A stretch of 64,000 nucleotides of DNA from an uncultured Algibacter sp. (lineage in GTDB: Bacteria > Bacteroidota > Bacteroidia > Flavobacteriales > Flavobacteriaceae), in NCBI RefSeq assembly GCF_947487575.1, contig NZ_CANKXG010000003.1, positions 1 through 64,000 of the forward strand. The letters run 5' to 3'. Under the pieces are notes generated by a model. That model saw only the letters and a program-made list of their open reading frames with translations. It was not told the DNA's origin and did not search any database. Position numbers and translations under genes: made by a program. Shown one piece after another: positions 27,397-37,171 of the stretch (its first letter is position 1; every line of letters begins with the position of its first letter).

Positions 27397-30243
27397 TTAT
27401 TCTATTGATATTTTAAAAATTTTGTTATCGTTTTTAACATTATTCCAATTCACAAATAAGGACACCGATCCTGATAAGGATGTATTTATTTTAGTTGGTT
27501 GCGCATCAGGTCCAAACTCTGTTGGTTTTTTCCATTTTGAGCCTACCGCAGGAATGGCATTAAAAAAATAAAACCCTTCCTTTTTAGGATATTTCCAATC
27601 TGCCATTTTTGCATTTTCACCATTTATAGGGTTTAATACCCCTAAAATGACATCGCTATTATTTTGAAAACCTACAGACACATTATCTTCCATATGAAAT
27701 ACAGCCCATTTCCAAGGTGCAAAACACCCTTCAAATTCTGGTTGATTATAAATTTCTCCAGGAATATTTATCTTTTTTTCTACTGCATGCACATTATAAA
27801 TACCACCCTCTACACGATTTTTCCATATTCTTGTAGGGCCTTCTCCTAGCCAACGTTTACTTTTTATTGCTTTAGCGCTTACTTCCATACCAATTCCAGC
27901 ATATTCATAAACACCTTCTTTTACCGCATATGTATAATCTAATTTTAATTCTCCCGTTGGTTTAATCGTCCATCTAATACATTCAAAACCATTTTGGTTT
28001 TTACTTTCAATAATAAAATAATCATCCTTATTTTTAATTGAAGCCTTTATCGCAAGCTTATTATTAGATTTCACTTTTAGTGTGTCAGCCCTTTTTATAT
28101 CAACAAAAGGGAAATTTTTTATACTCGTTGCTTTTCCTTTTACAGCCACTGTTTTTAAAACTCCTGTATATTCATCAAACAAAATTGTGGTATCCCCGAT
28201 ATAAAAAAGGAATGGATTCTTTTGGTCTTGAATGACTTTATTTTGTGCTGATGTTTGAAAAAAGACTGTTTCTTTTTCAAGTTGTAATCGTTTTTCATAG
28301 ACTAATAGCCCTTTATTATCAAAAACTTCAATAATTAAAGCATCGAATTTAGGGAGGTTTTTTGGTAAATCTGTCCTTAACTGTCCTGATTCATTTGGTA
28401 AAATATAAGGCGAATTAACATTTCCTGATGCTACGGTTCTAAATCCTGATGTCGATGTATTTGGAGTTTCAAAAGCAATGAGCTTCCATTTGATTTTGCA
28501 TTCATTTAAATTCACAAAATCAAACTTATTCTCAATAGTTAATTTGCCATTAAACCGTGATGTTATTTTATCTTCTTTAATACGTACTGGCGACCAAATT
28601 TCTCTTACCGCATAATAACTGCCATCTTTTTCTCCATTGGGTCCAACAATACCATCTGGTGCATTATTCCCTTGATGAAAAGGTTGATTATTCATATCGG
28701 TTCTTCGCAAACCTTCATCAAAAAGTGCCCAAATCATCAACCCTCCACCAACTTTAGATTTTTCAATGGCATCCCAGTAGGTTTTTAGGTTTGCACCGCC
28801 CCCACCATCATAAAGCGCATGTAAGGCCTCATTGGGTAACACTATATGGTTTTCTTTAAACAAACGTTGCTTTAATAAAGTATAAGAAGGATAAAAATTG
28901 GTTTTTACTATATCAAAATCGGGTGAGTAGTTTTTATAAATATCCCCTGTTTTGGTTTCGTTTTTTAAAGGACGTCGTTTTTGTATATCCCATTTAAAAA
29001 AAACGTCATCAAATTTAGGATTGTGTGCCAAATGGTTACCATTACTCCAAAGTACTACTGATGGATGATTGACATCTCTTACCACCAGTTCTTTTACGAT
29101 TTTACTACCAATTTCATCGGGATAGGGATGCCTCCAACCAGGTAATTCGTCCATTGCCATTAGCCCTAAAGAATCGCATAGGTCTAAAAACTCAGCATCT
29201 GGCGGGTAATGACAAATACGCACGGTATTAAAGTTCATCTCCTGCATTAGTTTTACATTATCGAGCATATCTTGCTTGGTTAATGTACGCCCTGTTTCTG
29301 GTCTGAAACTATGCATGTTTGCTCCTTTTAATAAAACTCGCTTGCCATTTAAGTAAAAACCGTCGTGGTCTCGGACTTCAAAGGTTCTAAATCCAAATTT
29401 TTGTTTATAGGTATGTAATAGTTTCTTTTTTTGTTTTAAAGTAACCTCAACACGATATAAGTTTGGATATTCATGAGACCATAGTGCAACATTTTTTAAA
29501 CTAGCCTTTAAATGACCTTTATTTTTTAAAATTTTTCCAGAAAATGACTTCCCTACTTTTTGATTATTACTGTCGTAAATTTGTGCTGTTAATGATACAT
29601 TTTCTTTAAAAGCATCTGTAAATACATCCATTTTAAAATCGCCATTCATTTGAGCATCAATAGCAACGCGATCTATAAAATTTGTGGGTAACTCTTCAAT
29701 ATAAACAGGTCTAAAAATGCCTCCAAACAACCAGTAATCTGCAATGCGTTCTGCTTTTACTACTTGTGGATGCGTTGCTGGTTTCAATACTTCAACTTCT
29801 AAAATATTGTTTCCTGATTTTAAAAATTTAGTGATTTCATATTTAAACTCTGTAAAACCACCTACATGTGTTTCTCCTATTTGTTGTCCATTTAAAACCA
29901 CAGTTGTTTCTGTCATGGAACCCTGAAAAACAATAAAATAGCGTTTGTCTGAATTTAAATTGAATTTAAAATTATGACGATAAAATCCAATTTCAGGTTT
30001 TGTTTTATAATCCTTATGGTCTTTACCATAGGTGTAATAGCCAAAGCCTTTGGTTTCCCAATTTGATGGCACAGGAATGGTAGTCCAATAGCCACTATTA
30101 CGTCCTTCAGACATTTTAAATTCCCAGTCTACAGCAGTATCAGCATAAGTACCGGACAAGTAAGTTTTAGTTTGTGCAACTAAACTTCTAAAAAACAAAA
30201 AGTTGATTAGGACAAAATAACCTATATACCTACTGGTTTTCAT
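27397..30243 (-). CDS. GH2-family glycoside hydrolase with His in place of the acid/base Glu
   Basis: Secreted GH2 protein of 948 residues with a signal peptide (about 1-24). It has a sugar-binding jelly roll (about 30-190: WTTIPVPSNWE, IGFYRHNF), an Ig-like middle domain, and a TIM barrel from about 300 (FRTFEVRDHDGFYLNGKRV, FNTVRICHYPPD). Long C-terminal beta domains run from about 600. The nucleophile segment PNEALHALYDGGGG keeps Glu472. The segment that normally ends in Asn-Glu reads LWSNGNHLAHNP, so His404 replaces the acid/base Glu. It may be a mechanistic variant, a narrow subfamily, or inactive. It lies 9 nt upstream of neither decay nor frameshift: the gene is intact, between the PL25-type lyase and a GH106, in the same operon. 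Confidence 0.75.
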   Translation of the reverse strand: MKTSRYIGYFVLINFLFFRSLVAQTKTYLSGTYADTAVDWEFKMSEGRNSGYWTTIPVPSNWETKGFGYYTYGKDHKDYKTKPEIGFYRHNFKFNLNSDKRYFIVFQGSMTETTVVLNGQQIGETHVGGFTEFKYEITKFLKSGNNILEVEVLKPATHPQVVKAERIADYWLFGGIFRPVYIEELPTNFIDRVAIDAQMNGDFKMDVFTDAFKENVSLTAQIYDSNNQKVGKSFSGKILKNKGHLKASLKNVALWSHEYPNLYRVEVTLKQKKKLLHTYKQKFGFRTFEVRDHDGFYLNGKRVLLKGANMHSFRPETGRTLTKQDMLDNVKLMQEMNFNTVRICHYPPDAEFLDLCDSLGLMAMDELPGWRHPYPDEIGSKIVKELVVRDVNHPSVVLWSNGNHLAHNPKFDDVFFKWDIQKRRPLKNETKTGDIYKNYSPDFDIVKTNFYPSYTLLKQRLFKENHIVLPNEALHALYDGGGGANLKTYWDAIEKSKVGGGLMIWALFDEGLRRTDMNNQPFHQGNNAPDGIVGPNGEKDGSYYAVREIWSPVRIKEDKITSRFNGKLTIENKFDFVNLNECKIKWKLIAFETPNTSTSGFRTVASGNVNSPYILPNESGQLRTDLPKNLPKFDALIIEVFDNKGLLVYEKRLQLEKETVFFQTSAQNKVIQDQKNPFLFYIGDTTILFDEYTGVLKTVAVKGKATSIKNFPFVDIKRADTLKVKSNNKLAIKASIKNKDDYFIIESKNQNGFECIRWTIKPTGELKLDYTYAVKEGVYEYAGIGMEVSAKAIKSKRWLGEGPTRIWKNRVEGGIYNVHAVEKKINIPGEIYNQPEFEGCFAPWKWAVFHMEDNVSVGFQNNSDVILGVLNPINGENAKMADWKYPKKEGFYFFNAIPAVGSKWKKPTEFGPDAQPTKINTSLSGSVSLFVNWNNVKNDNKIFKISIE

Positions 30244-30251
30244 GATTAAAC

Positions 30252-33200
30252 TTATTTTATGTGTTTCAATTTAAATACATTAATTCTCACGGGTCCTAAT
30301 AAACCAGACATTTTTAATTCATCATCTTTTTCCCAATGTTTCCAAGAGGAAAAGGTTTGTCTTTTGGAATCACGAGATTCTGGATGTGACAACCAACTAG
30401 GAAGTGCCTTGGTTTTATTACCTTGGCGCTGGTAATCTAAAGGTTCTTTTTCGTCGCCAATTAAGCGATTTACCCATAAATTGGTAATTTTTATTTTTAA
30501 AGTATTGTTGCCTTTTTTCACATAATCATCAATAGCAACTCTAAAAGGTGCCTTCCATAAGGTACTTACCTTTTTATCGTTTACAAACACTTCGGCTACA
30601 ATAGCTACACTCCCTAAATCCAATTCAAAAGCATTCTCTTTACATAACTGTTTTTTAGATAAAGTGAATTCTTTTTCATAAATCGCAGTACCTGAAAAAT
30701 GTTGGATTTCTTCTTCAGTTGCTTCCGACCAAGACGATAATGTTTTAAAATGCTTCTTTAGTGCTGGACCGTTTTTTAAAGGAAATGTAACGTCCCAATC
30801 TTCAGACAGGTCTATTGGCTGTGGAACCTTAACCTTTATTTCTTTAGATTTTCCTGATGCCTTTGTATACGACAAACTTCCAGAAAAAGGTGTTTTCCAA
30901 ATGGTATTGCCTTTTATTTTATAAATTTCTGATGAAGGTATAGACCTACTTAAATTCAAAAATTCTCCTTCTGGAATTATAGTTGTTCTTGAATTCCCAT
31001 CGGTTTCAAATGTAATTTTCAGAAAATTATTAGCATTTTTTAATGCTTTTCCATTTACCAATTCATCTGAAACTTTGATATTCAATTTTCCAGAAGTCAC
31101 TTGTTTTTCGATGTCTTTAGTGATATCAAAAGCTTCAAAGTTTTTAGGCACACCTTTGGTTTCTGCTTTAAATTTACCAAATACCGCAGAAATTATTTTG
31201 AGGGGTTGATTGCCTGCATCAATTTTAACAAACTCTCGTTCTTCGGCATGAATGTGTTCTACTTTATCTCCAATTTGATATTCCATTCTAAACTCTTTGA
31301 CATAGCCCATTGCTGGGTCGCAATCGCAAAATCCTCTAGACATCTGAAAATTTAATGCTCCACCATTTACCTTTGCAGCTACTTTATCCGTAATATCTAC
31401 CAATCCTTCTTGTAAAAAATTACCATATTCTGCTTTTATGATTTTTAAGTTAGATAGTGGTGTTGGTGTTGGTTTTTCTAATTTTACATCAGCTTCAACA
31501 ATGTAATTTTTATCTACTGAATTTTCTTTAAATACTACAAAAACAGCCTGTTCACTATCTAAAGTAATTGGAATGTTTACAGTACCATCATCATTACTTT
31601 TCCAAACGGCTACTTTTTTTATGTCTCCAGTTTCAGCATTCCAAATTTCAGGTAATTTGTTTGCGACTTTAAAACGTCCTGTAAATGCTACTTTTTCCTT
31701 TTTGTCATTGGCTATAAAATAGATATCAGCGTCCTTTGTTTTTCTGTGAATAAACCCAATGTCTTCCATATTTGCTTCAACAATGGAAAAATCTGGTGTT
31801 ATATGCTCGTTATTTAAGAACTCAGCAATTGAAATAGTTTTTATCAAACCTTTATCCCAAAGTGCATTAGCTGTTGTTTTTACATAAACATCACTTTCTG
31901 GGTAATTGCTCAAACTTGGCGAACGCTTTGGTTTATTACCAATAATTTTTGCGCCTTTTTTAACCAATGACTCTATAATCTTTAGTGTTTTAGGTGTTAT
32001 CCAATCGCTTTCTGGTAGGCTCAATACTTCGTATGCTACTCCAAATTTCGTAACAATTTTTCCATTTTTCACAGATAATTCTGCCAATTTATTAGCTCCA
32101 ATTAAATCATAATCATAACCAGATTTCTTTAATTCAGGTAATAAAAAAGCGGTGTTTGGAGAAGAATCTCCAGTAAACATCAAAACATCTGCAACATTAG
32201 TCCCCTGTTGTAATAAATATTGCGATTTGGCGATATAATCTAAATACGATTTACTTTGTGTCCACCAAGTGTTCAAACGGTTTAAATCAAAACCGTGATA
32301 ACTTAGTGCCATACCTGGTCCAATATCCCAAGGTTGATGCACATAGGTGTGAAATATAAAACGGGTTATGCCTTCTGCCCAAGCTTTATCTCCAATAGAT
32401 TTAATGGTTGCAGGGTGTTTGTCCCATCCGCCAATTCCTGTAAAGGATTCTGCGCCAACAATGCTACTTCCATTTAAGTGGGCTATAGAAGAGACAAATT
32501 TTGATGAATCAAAAAACGGATAACCTCCACTCCAAAACTCGCACATCACAATATCACCTTTGGCGCCAACTTGCATATTATCAAAAGGTCCCCAATAGGG
32601 TTCTACAGAAAATTTTAATTTGTTTTTATGGCATAATTCTGCAAAGTGACCATAATAATTTTCAGCAATTAAATCGCCTATAGTTCTTCTAAAATCCCAT
32701 TGAAAACGCTCAGTAATTTCGCCACTTTCTACGTAATAGCCAGCTAAAGTTGGTAAATACGGTGTTAAATCATAACCTCGTATTTTTTTAAATTGATGCT
32801 CAAAACCAGTGGTCCAATTTTGCGAACCCACCTCGTAACTATCAATCAAACAATTATTTACAGTACTCCCTACTAAGTCTCCTAATTTATTTAAAATGGG
32901 CTGCACACCTTTGTTCCAATAATCATCTAAAGCAGCTGTAGACATTTTATCGACCTCTAAACCATGGCCTCCATCAACAGCAGGCCTATTTTTTGCTCCA
33001 TTAGGCGTATGCCCAATTCGTAAAATAACCCATTCGCCTTTTGGAACGTTCCATTCTAAAATACCATTTTCAGAAAATTTAGACGTAATGTCAATGATAC
33101 TTTCCTTTTGTATAATGGCTGCATTTGGAATTTCTTTGGTATCTGGCAACAAATGATTTCTGATTCTATCTGATAATATTTTATAATCTAATCCATCAAT

Positions 33201-33734
33201 TTTTACAGACGTCTTAGGCTTTGGAAACGCCAAAACAGCGATATCTTGGTAATAACTGAATTTGGTTTTTGGCTTAGGGAGTTCTGTTTTCAATACATTA
33301 CCACCATCAACAACAAGCTCGCTAAAAACTACAGTTTGCATGGCGTTTTCTTCTGTAACCCAAGGACCACCAGAAGAGGACCAACCTGCGCTGTTATGAA
33401 ATGCCAAGTCTAAATCTAATCGTTTTGCTTCTGAAGCTGCAAAGTGAAATAAATCCAGCCATTCTTCACTCAAATAGGTAACGCCACCTTTTGGAAAACC
33501 TAAGTGCACATTAAACAATTGTGCTTCTTGAATGCCCACTTGTTTCATGGCTTCTAAGTCTTTTGTAATGCCTGATTTGGAAACATTCCCACTAATCCAA
33601 TGCCACCAAGTTCTCGCTTTCGCTTCATTTGGAGGTGTTTTAAAACCTGATTCTAAAACCCGACTTGTATCTTGCCCATAAAGGGTAATAACACATAATA
33701 AAACCGTTAAAATTACACTTACTTTCTTCTTCAT
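30252..33734 (-). CDS. GH106 alpha-L-rhamnosidase (copy A)
   Basis: Large secreted enzyme of 1160 residues, signal peptide about 1-20. The GH106 hallmark opens the barrel: WWHWISGNVSKSGITKDLEAM at about 43-63. It is followed by FHNSAGWSSSGGPWV, CLIDSYEVGSQNWT with candidate catalytic Glu301, and VGAESFTG. The C-terminal part has a galactose-binding-like jelly roll (LDLGSVAIVAEVFVNDK, NTLKIKITNLWVNRLIGDE). GH106 enzymes remove terminal alpha-L-rhamnose. Here that would be rhamnose exposed after desulfation of ulvan oligosaccharides. It starts 5 nt after a second GH106 gene, a tandem pair with divergent sequences. Family certain; linkage preference unknown. Confidence 0.88.
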   Translation of the reverse strand: MKKKVSVILTVLLCVITLYGQDTSRVLESGFKTPPNEAKARTWWHWISGNVSKSGITKDLEAMKQVGIQEAQLFNVHLGFPKGGVTYLSEEWLDLFHFAASEAKRLDLDLAFHNSAGWSSSGGPWVTEENAMQTVVFSELVVDGGNVLKTELPKPKTKFSYYQDIAVLAFPKPKTSVKIDGLDYKILSDRIRNHLLPDTKEIPNAAIIQKESIIDITSKFSENGILEWNVPKGEWVILRIGHTPNGAKNRPAVDGGHGLEVDKMSTAALDDYWNKGVQPILNKLGDLVGSTVNNCLIDSYEVGSQNWTTGFEHQFKKIRGYDLTPYLPTLAGYYVESGEITERFQWDFRRTIGDLIAENYYGHFAELCHKNKLKFSVEPYWGPFDNMQVGAKGDIVMCEFWSGGYPFFDSSKFVSSIAHLNGSSIVGAESFTGIGGWDKHPATIKSIGDKAWAEGITRFIFHTYVHQPWDIGPGMALSYHGFDLNRLNTWWTQSKSYLDYIAKSQYLLQQGTNVADVLMFTGDSSPNTAFLLPELKKSGYDYDLIGANKLAELSVKNGKIVTKFGVAYEVLSLPESDWITPKTLKIIESLVKKGAKIIGNKPKRSPSLSNYPESDVYVKTTANALWDKGLIKTISIAEFLNNEHITPDFSIVEANMEDIGFIHRKTKDADIYFIANDKKEKVAFTGRFKVANKLPEIWNAETGDIKKVAVWKSNDDGTVNIPITLDSEQAVFVVFKENSVDKNYIVEADVKLEKPTPTPLSNLKIIKAEYGNFLQEGLVDITDKVAAKVNGGALNFQMSRGFCDCDPAMGYVKEFRMEYQIGDKVEHIHAEEREFVKIDAGNQPLKIISAVFGKFKAETKGVPKNFEAFDITKDIEKQVTSGKLNIKVSDELVNGKALKNANNFLKITFETDGNSRTTIIPEGEFLNLSRSIPSSEIYKIKGNTIWKTPFSGSLSYTKASGKSKEIKVKVPQPIDLSEDWDVTFPLKNGPALKKHFKTLSSWSEATEEEIQHFSGTAIYEKEFTLSKKQLCKENAFELDLGSVAIVAEVFVNDKKVSTLWKAPFRVAIDDYVKKGNNTLKIKITNLWVNRLIGDEKEPLDYQRQGNKTKALPSWLSHPESRDSKRQTFSSWKHWEKDDELKMSGLLGPVRINVFKLKHIK

Positions 33735-33739
33735 TATAT

Positions 33740-36700
33740 CTATCGCTTATCAATTATTATTTTCGAAACTTCTATTTTCACAGGCCCTACCAATCCTGCA
33801 GGTAACAAATCGTCTCCTTTTTTATAAAATGGATGCGTGGTAAAAGTAGAGCGCTGGCCCAAAGGTGCAGGCTCATTATTCGTATACCAATCCACCATAT
33901 TATTTCGGTTAATGAGTGATAACTGTGGATCTTTTATTAACAATGTGCTATTAAGATGTGGTCGTAAATCGTAACCAGAAACATTAGGGAAATTTTCATC
34001 TCCAATCAAACGATTTGTCCACTGATTTGTAACTTCAATTCGTAAATCATTTTTTCCTGCCTTTAGTACTGAAGTAATATCCACTTTATGAGGAGACATC
34101 CAAAGCACCCCCATATCTTGATCATTTATAATAACTCGGGCTATTACATTAACTTGACCTAAGTCTAGTTTTAACTTATAATTAGTATTCAATAGTTTTT
34201 TATCTACTTTAAACGTCTTCTGATAAATAGCCGTTCCAGAATAATGCCTTACACCTTCTGTTTCGTGTAAAGTCCAGTTGCTTAATTTTGGAAAAGTATA
34301 GGTTTGAGACCCCATTTTTAAATCGGGAAAAGTAACTTTCCAATCCCCTTTTATTAATATGGGAGAAGGTATATTTTGAATGTCTACTTCTTGTTTACTA
34401 CCATTAGTAAAGGCAACCTCATAAAGACCGTTTTGTATTGCTTCTATTTCTGTATCTCCAGAATTATTTAATTTAAAACTTAGATTCGTATTATTTACAG
34501 CTGTTGAAGGTTTAACGGAGTTAATTCCGTTTGATGATTTTTGAAACACAACAAAAGTAGACGCTTTAGCTTCCATTGAGATAGAAACTTTAGTTTTGCC
34601 ATCAACATGTTCAAAAGTACTTAATAATGTAGTTTCACCATTCATAGGATTCCAAAGTTCTGGAATTCTACCATCTACATTAAAAGTACATTCGTAAACA
34701 CGCTTGGTGTTATCTGGATTAAAGAAAAAATAAATATCCTCATTAGCCGTTTTACGATGCGTATAATTAATATGCTCACCCGCTTTTATCTTTAAATCTA
34801 CAGGGATATTATGTTTTTCATATAGTGTTTCCCACTCAATAACATCATATGTTGTAGGTTTATCCCAAACTTTTTCTAGTAATTGATTAAATTCTATTTG
34901 TTGGGCTTCAGAAATACTGTAACCCCCTATTTTATTAGGTTTTCGTCCTATAACAATAACACCTTGATTCGCTAAATCGGCTATTCTCTTTAATGTTGAA
35001 AGGTGTATTTGCTTCACATTATTTAAATAAAGTGCATGATATTTACCACCTTCTGGCAATACTAATTTGCCATTTTCTACTTTAACCCGATTTAAAAGTA
35101 CATCGGTATTTATACCATCATAGTTAATATGGTTGGGTAAATCTCTTACCCCTTTACGAGTCGCTGTTGTATTTGGAGAACCATCACCCACAAAAGCTAA
35201 AATATCGACAACAGGAATACCTTTACGTAACAAGTACTGGCTTCTAGCTAAATATTTAAACCAAGCTTTACCAGCGTTATCCCACCATGTTTGAGTGCGA
35301 TCTATGTGAGAACCAAATTTACTCATACCCATACCTGGCTTAACATGCGTATTGGCTTGGTGTGCAAAACGATGAAACATAATTTCATTAACACCATGAC
35401 TAAAAGCTTCATCTCCATTATTTTTAAAAAATCCTGGATGTCCTTCAAAACTAATATTACCTCCCGAAGTAAATGCTTCGGCAGAAATTAAGTTTTTCCC
35501 ATAAATATGGGCAGCAGAAACGGCATCTCTAAGCATTAGTTTATGACCTGCATGAAACTCTCCCATTGGAATATCAGTCTTGCTTGCAATATCTAAATTA
35601 TTAAAACCAGCATTACCATAGGGTTCTAAATATGTTTTAAAACCATCAGCATGACACCTATCATTAAAATAACCATAATAATTATCGGACATGAGCTTGC
35701 TATTAAAATTACGGATATCCCAAAGCACGCCGTCTATTGTCTGTGCATTATCAATGTAACGCCCTGCATAGAGCGGTAAAAATTTAATAAGATCGTAACC
35801 ATATGCATCCTCAAATTGTTTTTCGTATGCTTTTGTCCAATTTTGTCCTCCTACTTCGTAACTGTCTATTTCTATAAACTGAAAAGCATTAGGAGCCATA
35901 TCTTTTGCTGCGTCAATCATCTTTTGTACATGTCCTTCGTAAAACACATCAAAAGATTCACGACTAAATTTATCCACTTCTAAACCGGTACCGGCAATAG
36001 ATGCTGGATCATTAACAACTCCTGTTGTAGTATACCCAAAACGCATAATGGTCCATTTCCCTTTTGGTAATGTTGTTTTCAACACGCCCTTATCATCCAT
36101 AAAACGGGTTAAATCTAGAATAGCATCTTTATTAATAACCATGCTTTTATCCACCTCTTTTATGTTTGGTAGCCCTCCATTATTTTTTCTTAGAATACTT
36201 GTACGCGATATCATGTTATTATAACGTGAGGTATTGGTAAGGCTAATTTCTGCAATGTCTAACGGTACATTTGTTACAAAACGAAAATAACGCGCTGTTA
36301 TACCTTCAAAAGTTTCGTCAATAGTATATTCATACTTACCATGCCTAGACATCTTCATTGTTAATTCATCTTTAAAATGAACTCCGTCATTAGAACTCTG
36401 CAACTTAAAAGGATTTTTGTAACGTTGCTTTTGTGCTTTTAAAAGAAATGACTTCACGGTAAATGGTTCTATAAAATCCCATTGAATCCATGTATTTCCA
36501 TCTTTAGGAACTATTAATTCTGAGCGTTCATCAATTTTACCATTAGTAGCTATATTGATATCAAAACTAGGTTCTGAACACGAGATTTTAGTAGGGTTGT
36601 TGCTATCCTTAAGCTCAGAATTCAAAGCTGGGTATGCTAGTACAGCAACATCTCGATAAAAGTTAGCAATTTTACTTGGTTCGGGTAAAATCATGTTTAT

Positions 36701-37165
36701 CTCTCCACCATCAATAATGGTTTCGCGATAAACTAATTGTTTCATAGAATGTTCTACGGGTACCCATGGTCCTCCACTTGCTGTCCAGCCGTCACAATTA
36801 TGTATACCAAAACTTAAGCCTAAACGTTCACATTCTGTAGCTGCAAATGTCATCATTTCAATATGCTCGGTAGAGTTAAATTGTATAGGCCCGTTAGGAA
36901 TATTATGAGTAATATTAAAAATTAAAACACCACCAATACCTACATCTGCAATTGCTTCAAGATCTTTGGTTATACCAACCTTACTCATATTGCCACTCAT
37001 TACATGCATCCATGTTAATGGTTTTGCACTATCTGGTGGATTTTGAAAGCCTTTTACTAGTTCTTCTTTTATTTTTTCCTGATTTTCAATGCTTTGGCAT
37101 TTAGCTGAAAACGTAAATGTGACTACTATTAAATTAAGTATATAAATTATAACTGTCTTTTTCAT
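33740..37165 (-). CDS. GH106 alpha-L-rhamnosidase (copy B) with inserted F5/8-like domain
   Basis: Secreted GH106 of 1141 residues. Markers: WMHVMSGNMSKVGITKDLEA, IHNCDGWTASGGPWV, EIDSYEVGGQNWT with candidate catalytic Glu437, and SAEAFTSGGN. Relative to copy A the DSYE motif is displaced by 136 residues. The extra segment (about 200-330) contains WIQWDFIEPFTVKSFLLKA and ITARYFRFVTNV, typical of an F5/8 type C discoidin-like binding module. The C-terminus has the same jelly roll (LDLGQVNVIARVIINDQ, TNQWTNRLIGDE). Probably removes terminal alpha-rhamnose with a different accessory-site specificity. It lies 6 nt after the PL8 gene and 5 nt before copy A. Confidence 0.87.
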   Translation of the reverse strand: MKKTVIIYILNLIVVTFTFSAKCQSIENQEKIKEELVKGFQNPPDSAKPLTWMHVMSGNMSKVGITKDLEAIADVGIGGVLIFNITHNIPNGPIQFNSTEHIEMMTFAATECERLGLSFGIHNCDGWTASGGPWVPVEHSMKQLVYRETIIDGGEINMILPEPSKIANFYRDVAVLAYPALNSELKDSNNPTKISCSEPSFDINIATNGKIDERSELIVPKDGNTWIQWDFIEPFTVKSFLLKAQKQRYKNPFKLQSSNDGVHFKDELTMKMSRHGKYEYTIDETFEGITARYFRFVTNVPLDIAEISLTNTSRYNNMISRTSILRKNNGGLPNIKEVDKSMVINKDAILDLTRFMDDKGVLKTTLPKGKWTIMRFGYTTTGVVNDPASIAGTGLEVDKFSRESFDVFYEGHVQKMIDAAKDMAPNAFQFIEIDSYEVGGQNWTKAYEKQFEDAYGYDLIKFLPLYAGRYIDNAQTIDGVLWDIRNFNSKLMSDNYYGYFNDRCHADGFKTYLEPYGNAGFNNLDIASKTDIPMGEFHAGHKLMLRDAVSAAHIYGKNLISAEAFTSGGNISFEGHPGFFKNNGDEAFSHGVNEIMFHRFAHQANTHVKPGMGMSKFGSHIDRTQTWWDNAGKAWFKYLARSQYLLRKGIPVVDILAFVGDGSPNTTATRKGVRDLPNHINYDGINTDVLLNRVKVENGKLVLPEGGKYHALYLNNVKQIHLSTLKRIADLANQGVIVIGRKPNKIGGYSISEAQQIEFNQLLEKVWDKPTTYDVIEWETLYEKHNIPVDLKIKAGEHINYTHRKTANEDIYFFFNPDNTKRVYECTFNVDGRIPELWNPMNGETTLLSTFEHVDGKTKVSISMEAKASTFVVFQKSSNGINSVKPSTAVNNTNLSFKLNNSGDTEIEAIQNGLYEVAFTNGSKQEVDIQNIPSPILIKGDWKVTFPDLKMGSQTYTFPKLSNWTLHETEGVRHYSGTAIYQKTFKVDKKLLNTNYKLKLDLGQVNVIARVIINDQDMGVLWMSPHKVDITSVLKAGKNDLRIEVTNQWTNRLIGDENFPNVSGYDLRPHLNSTLLIKDPQLSLINRNNMVDWYTNNEPAPLGQRSTFTTHPFYKKGDDLLPAGLVGPVKIEVSKIIIDKR

Positions 37166-37171
37166 ACTTTT

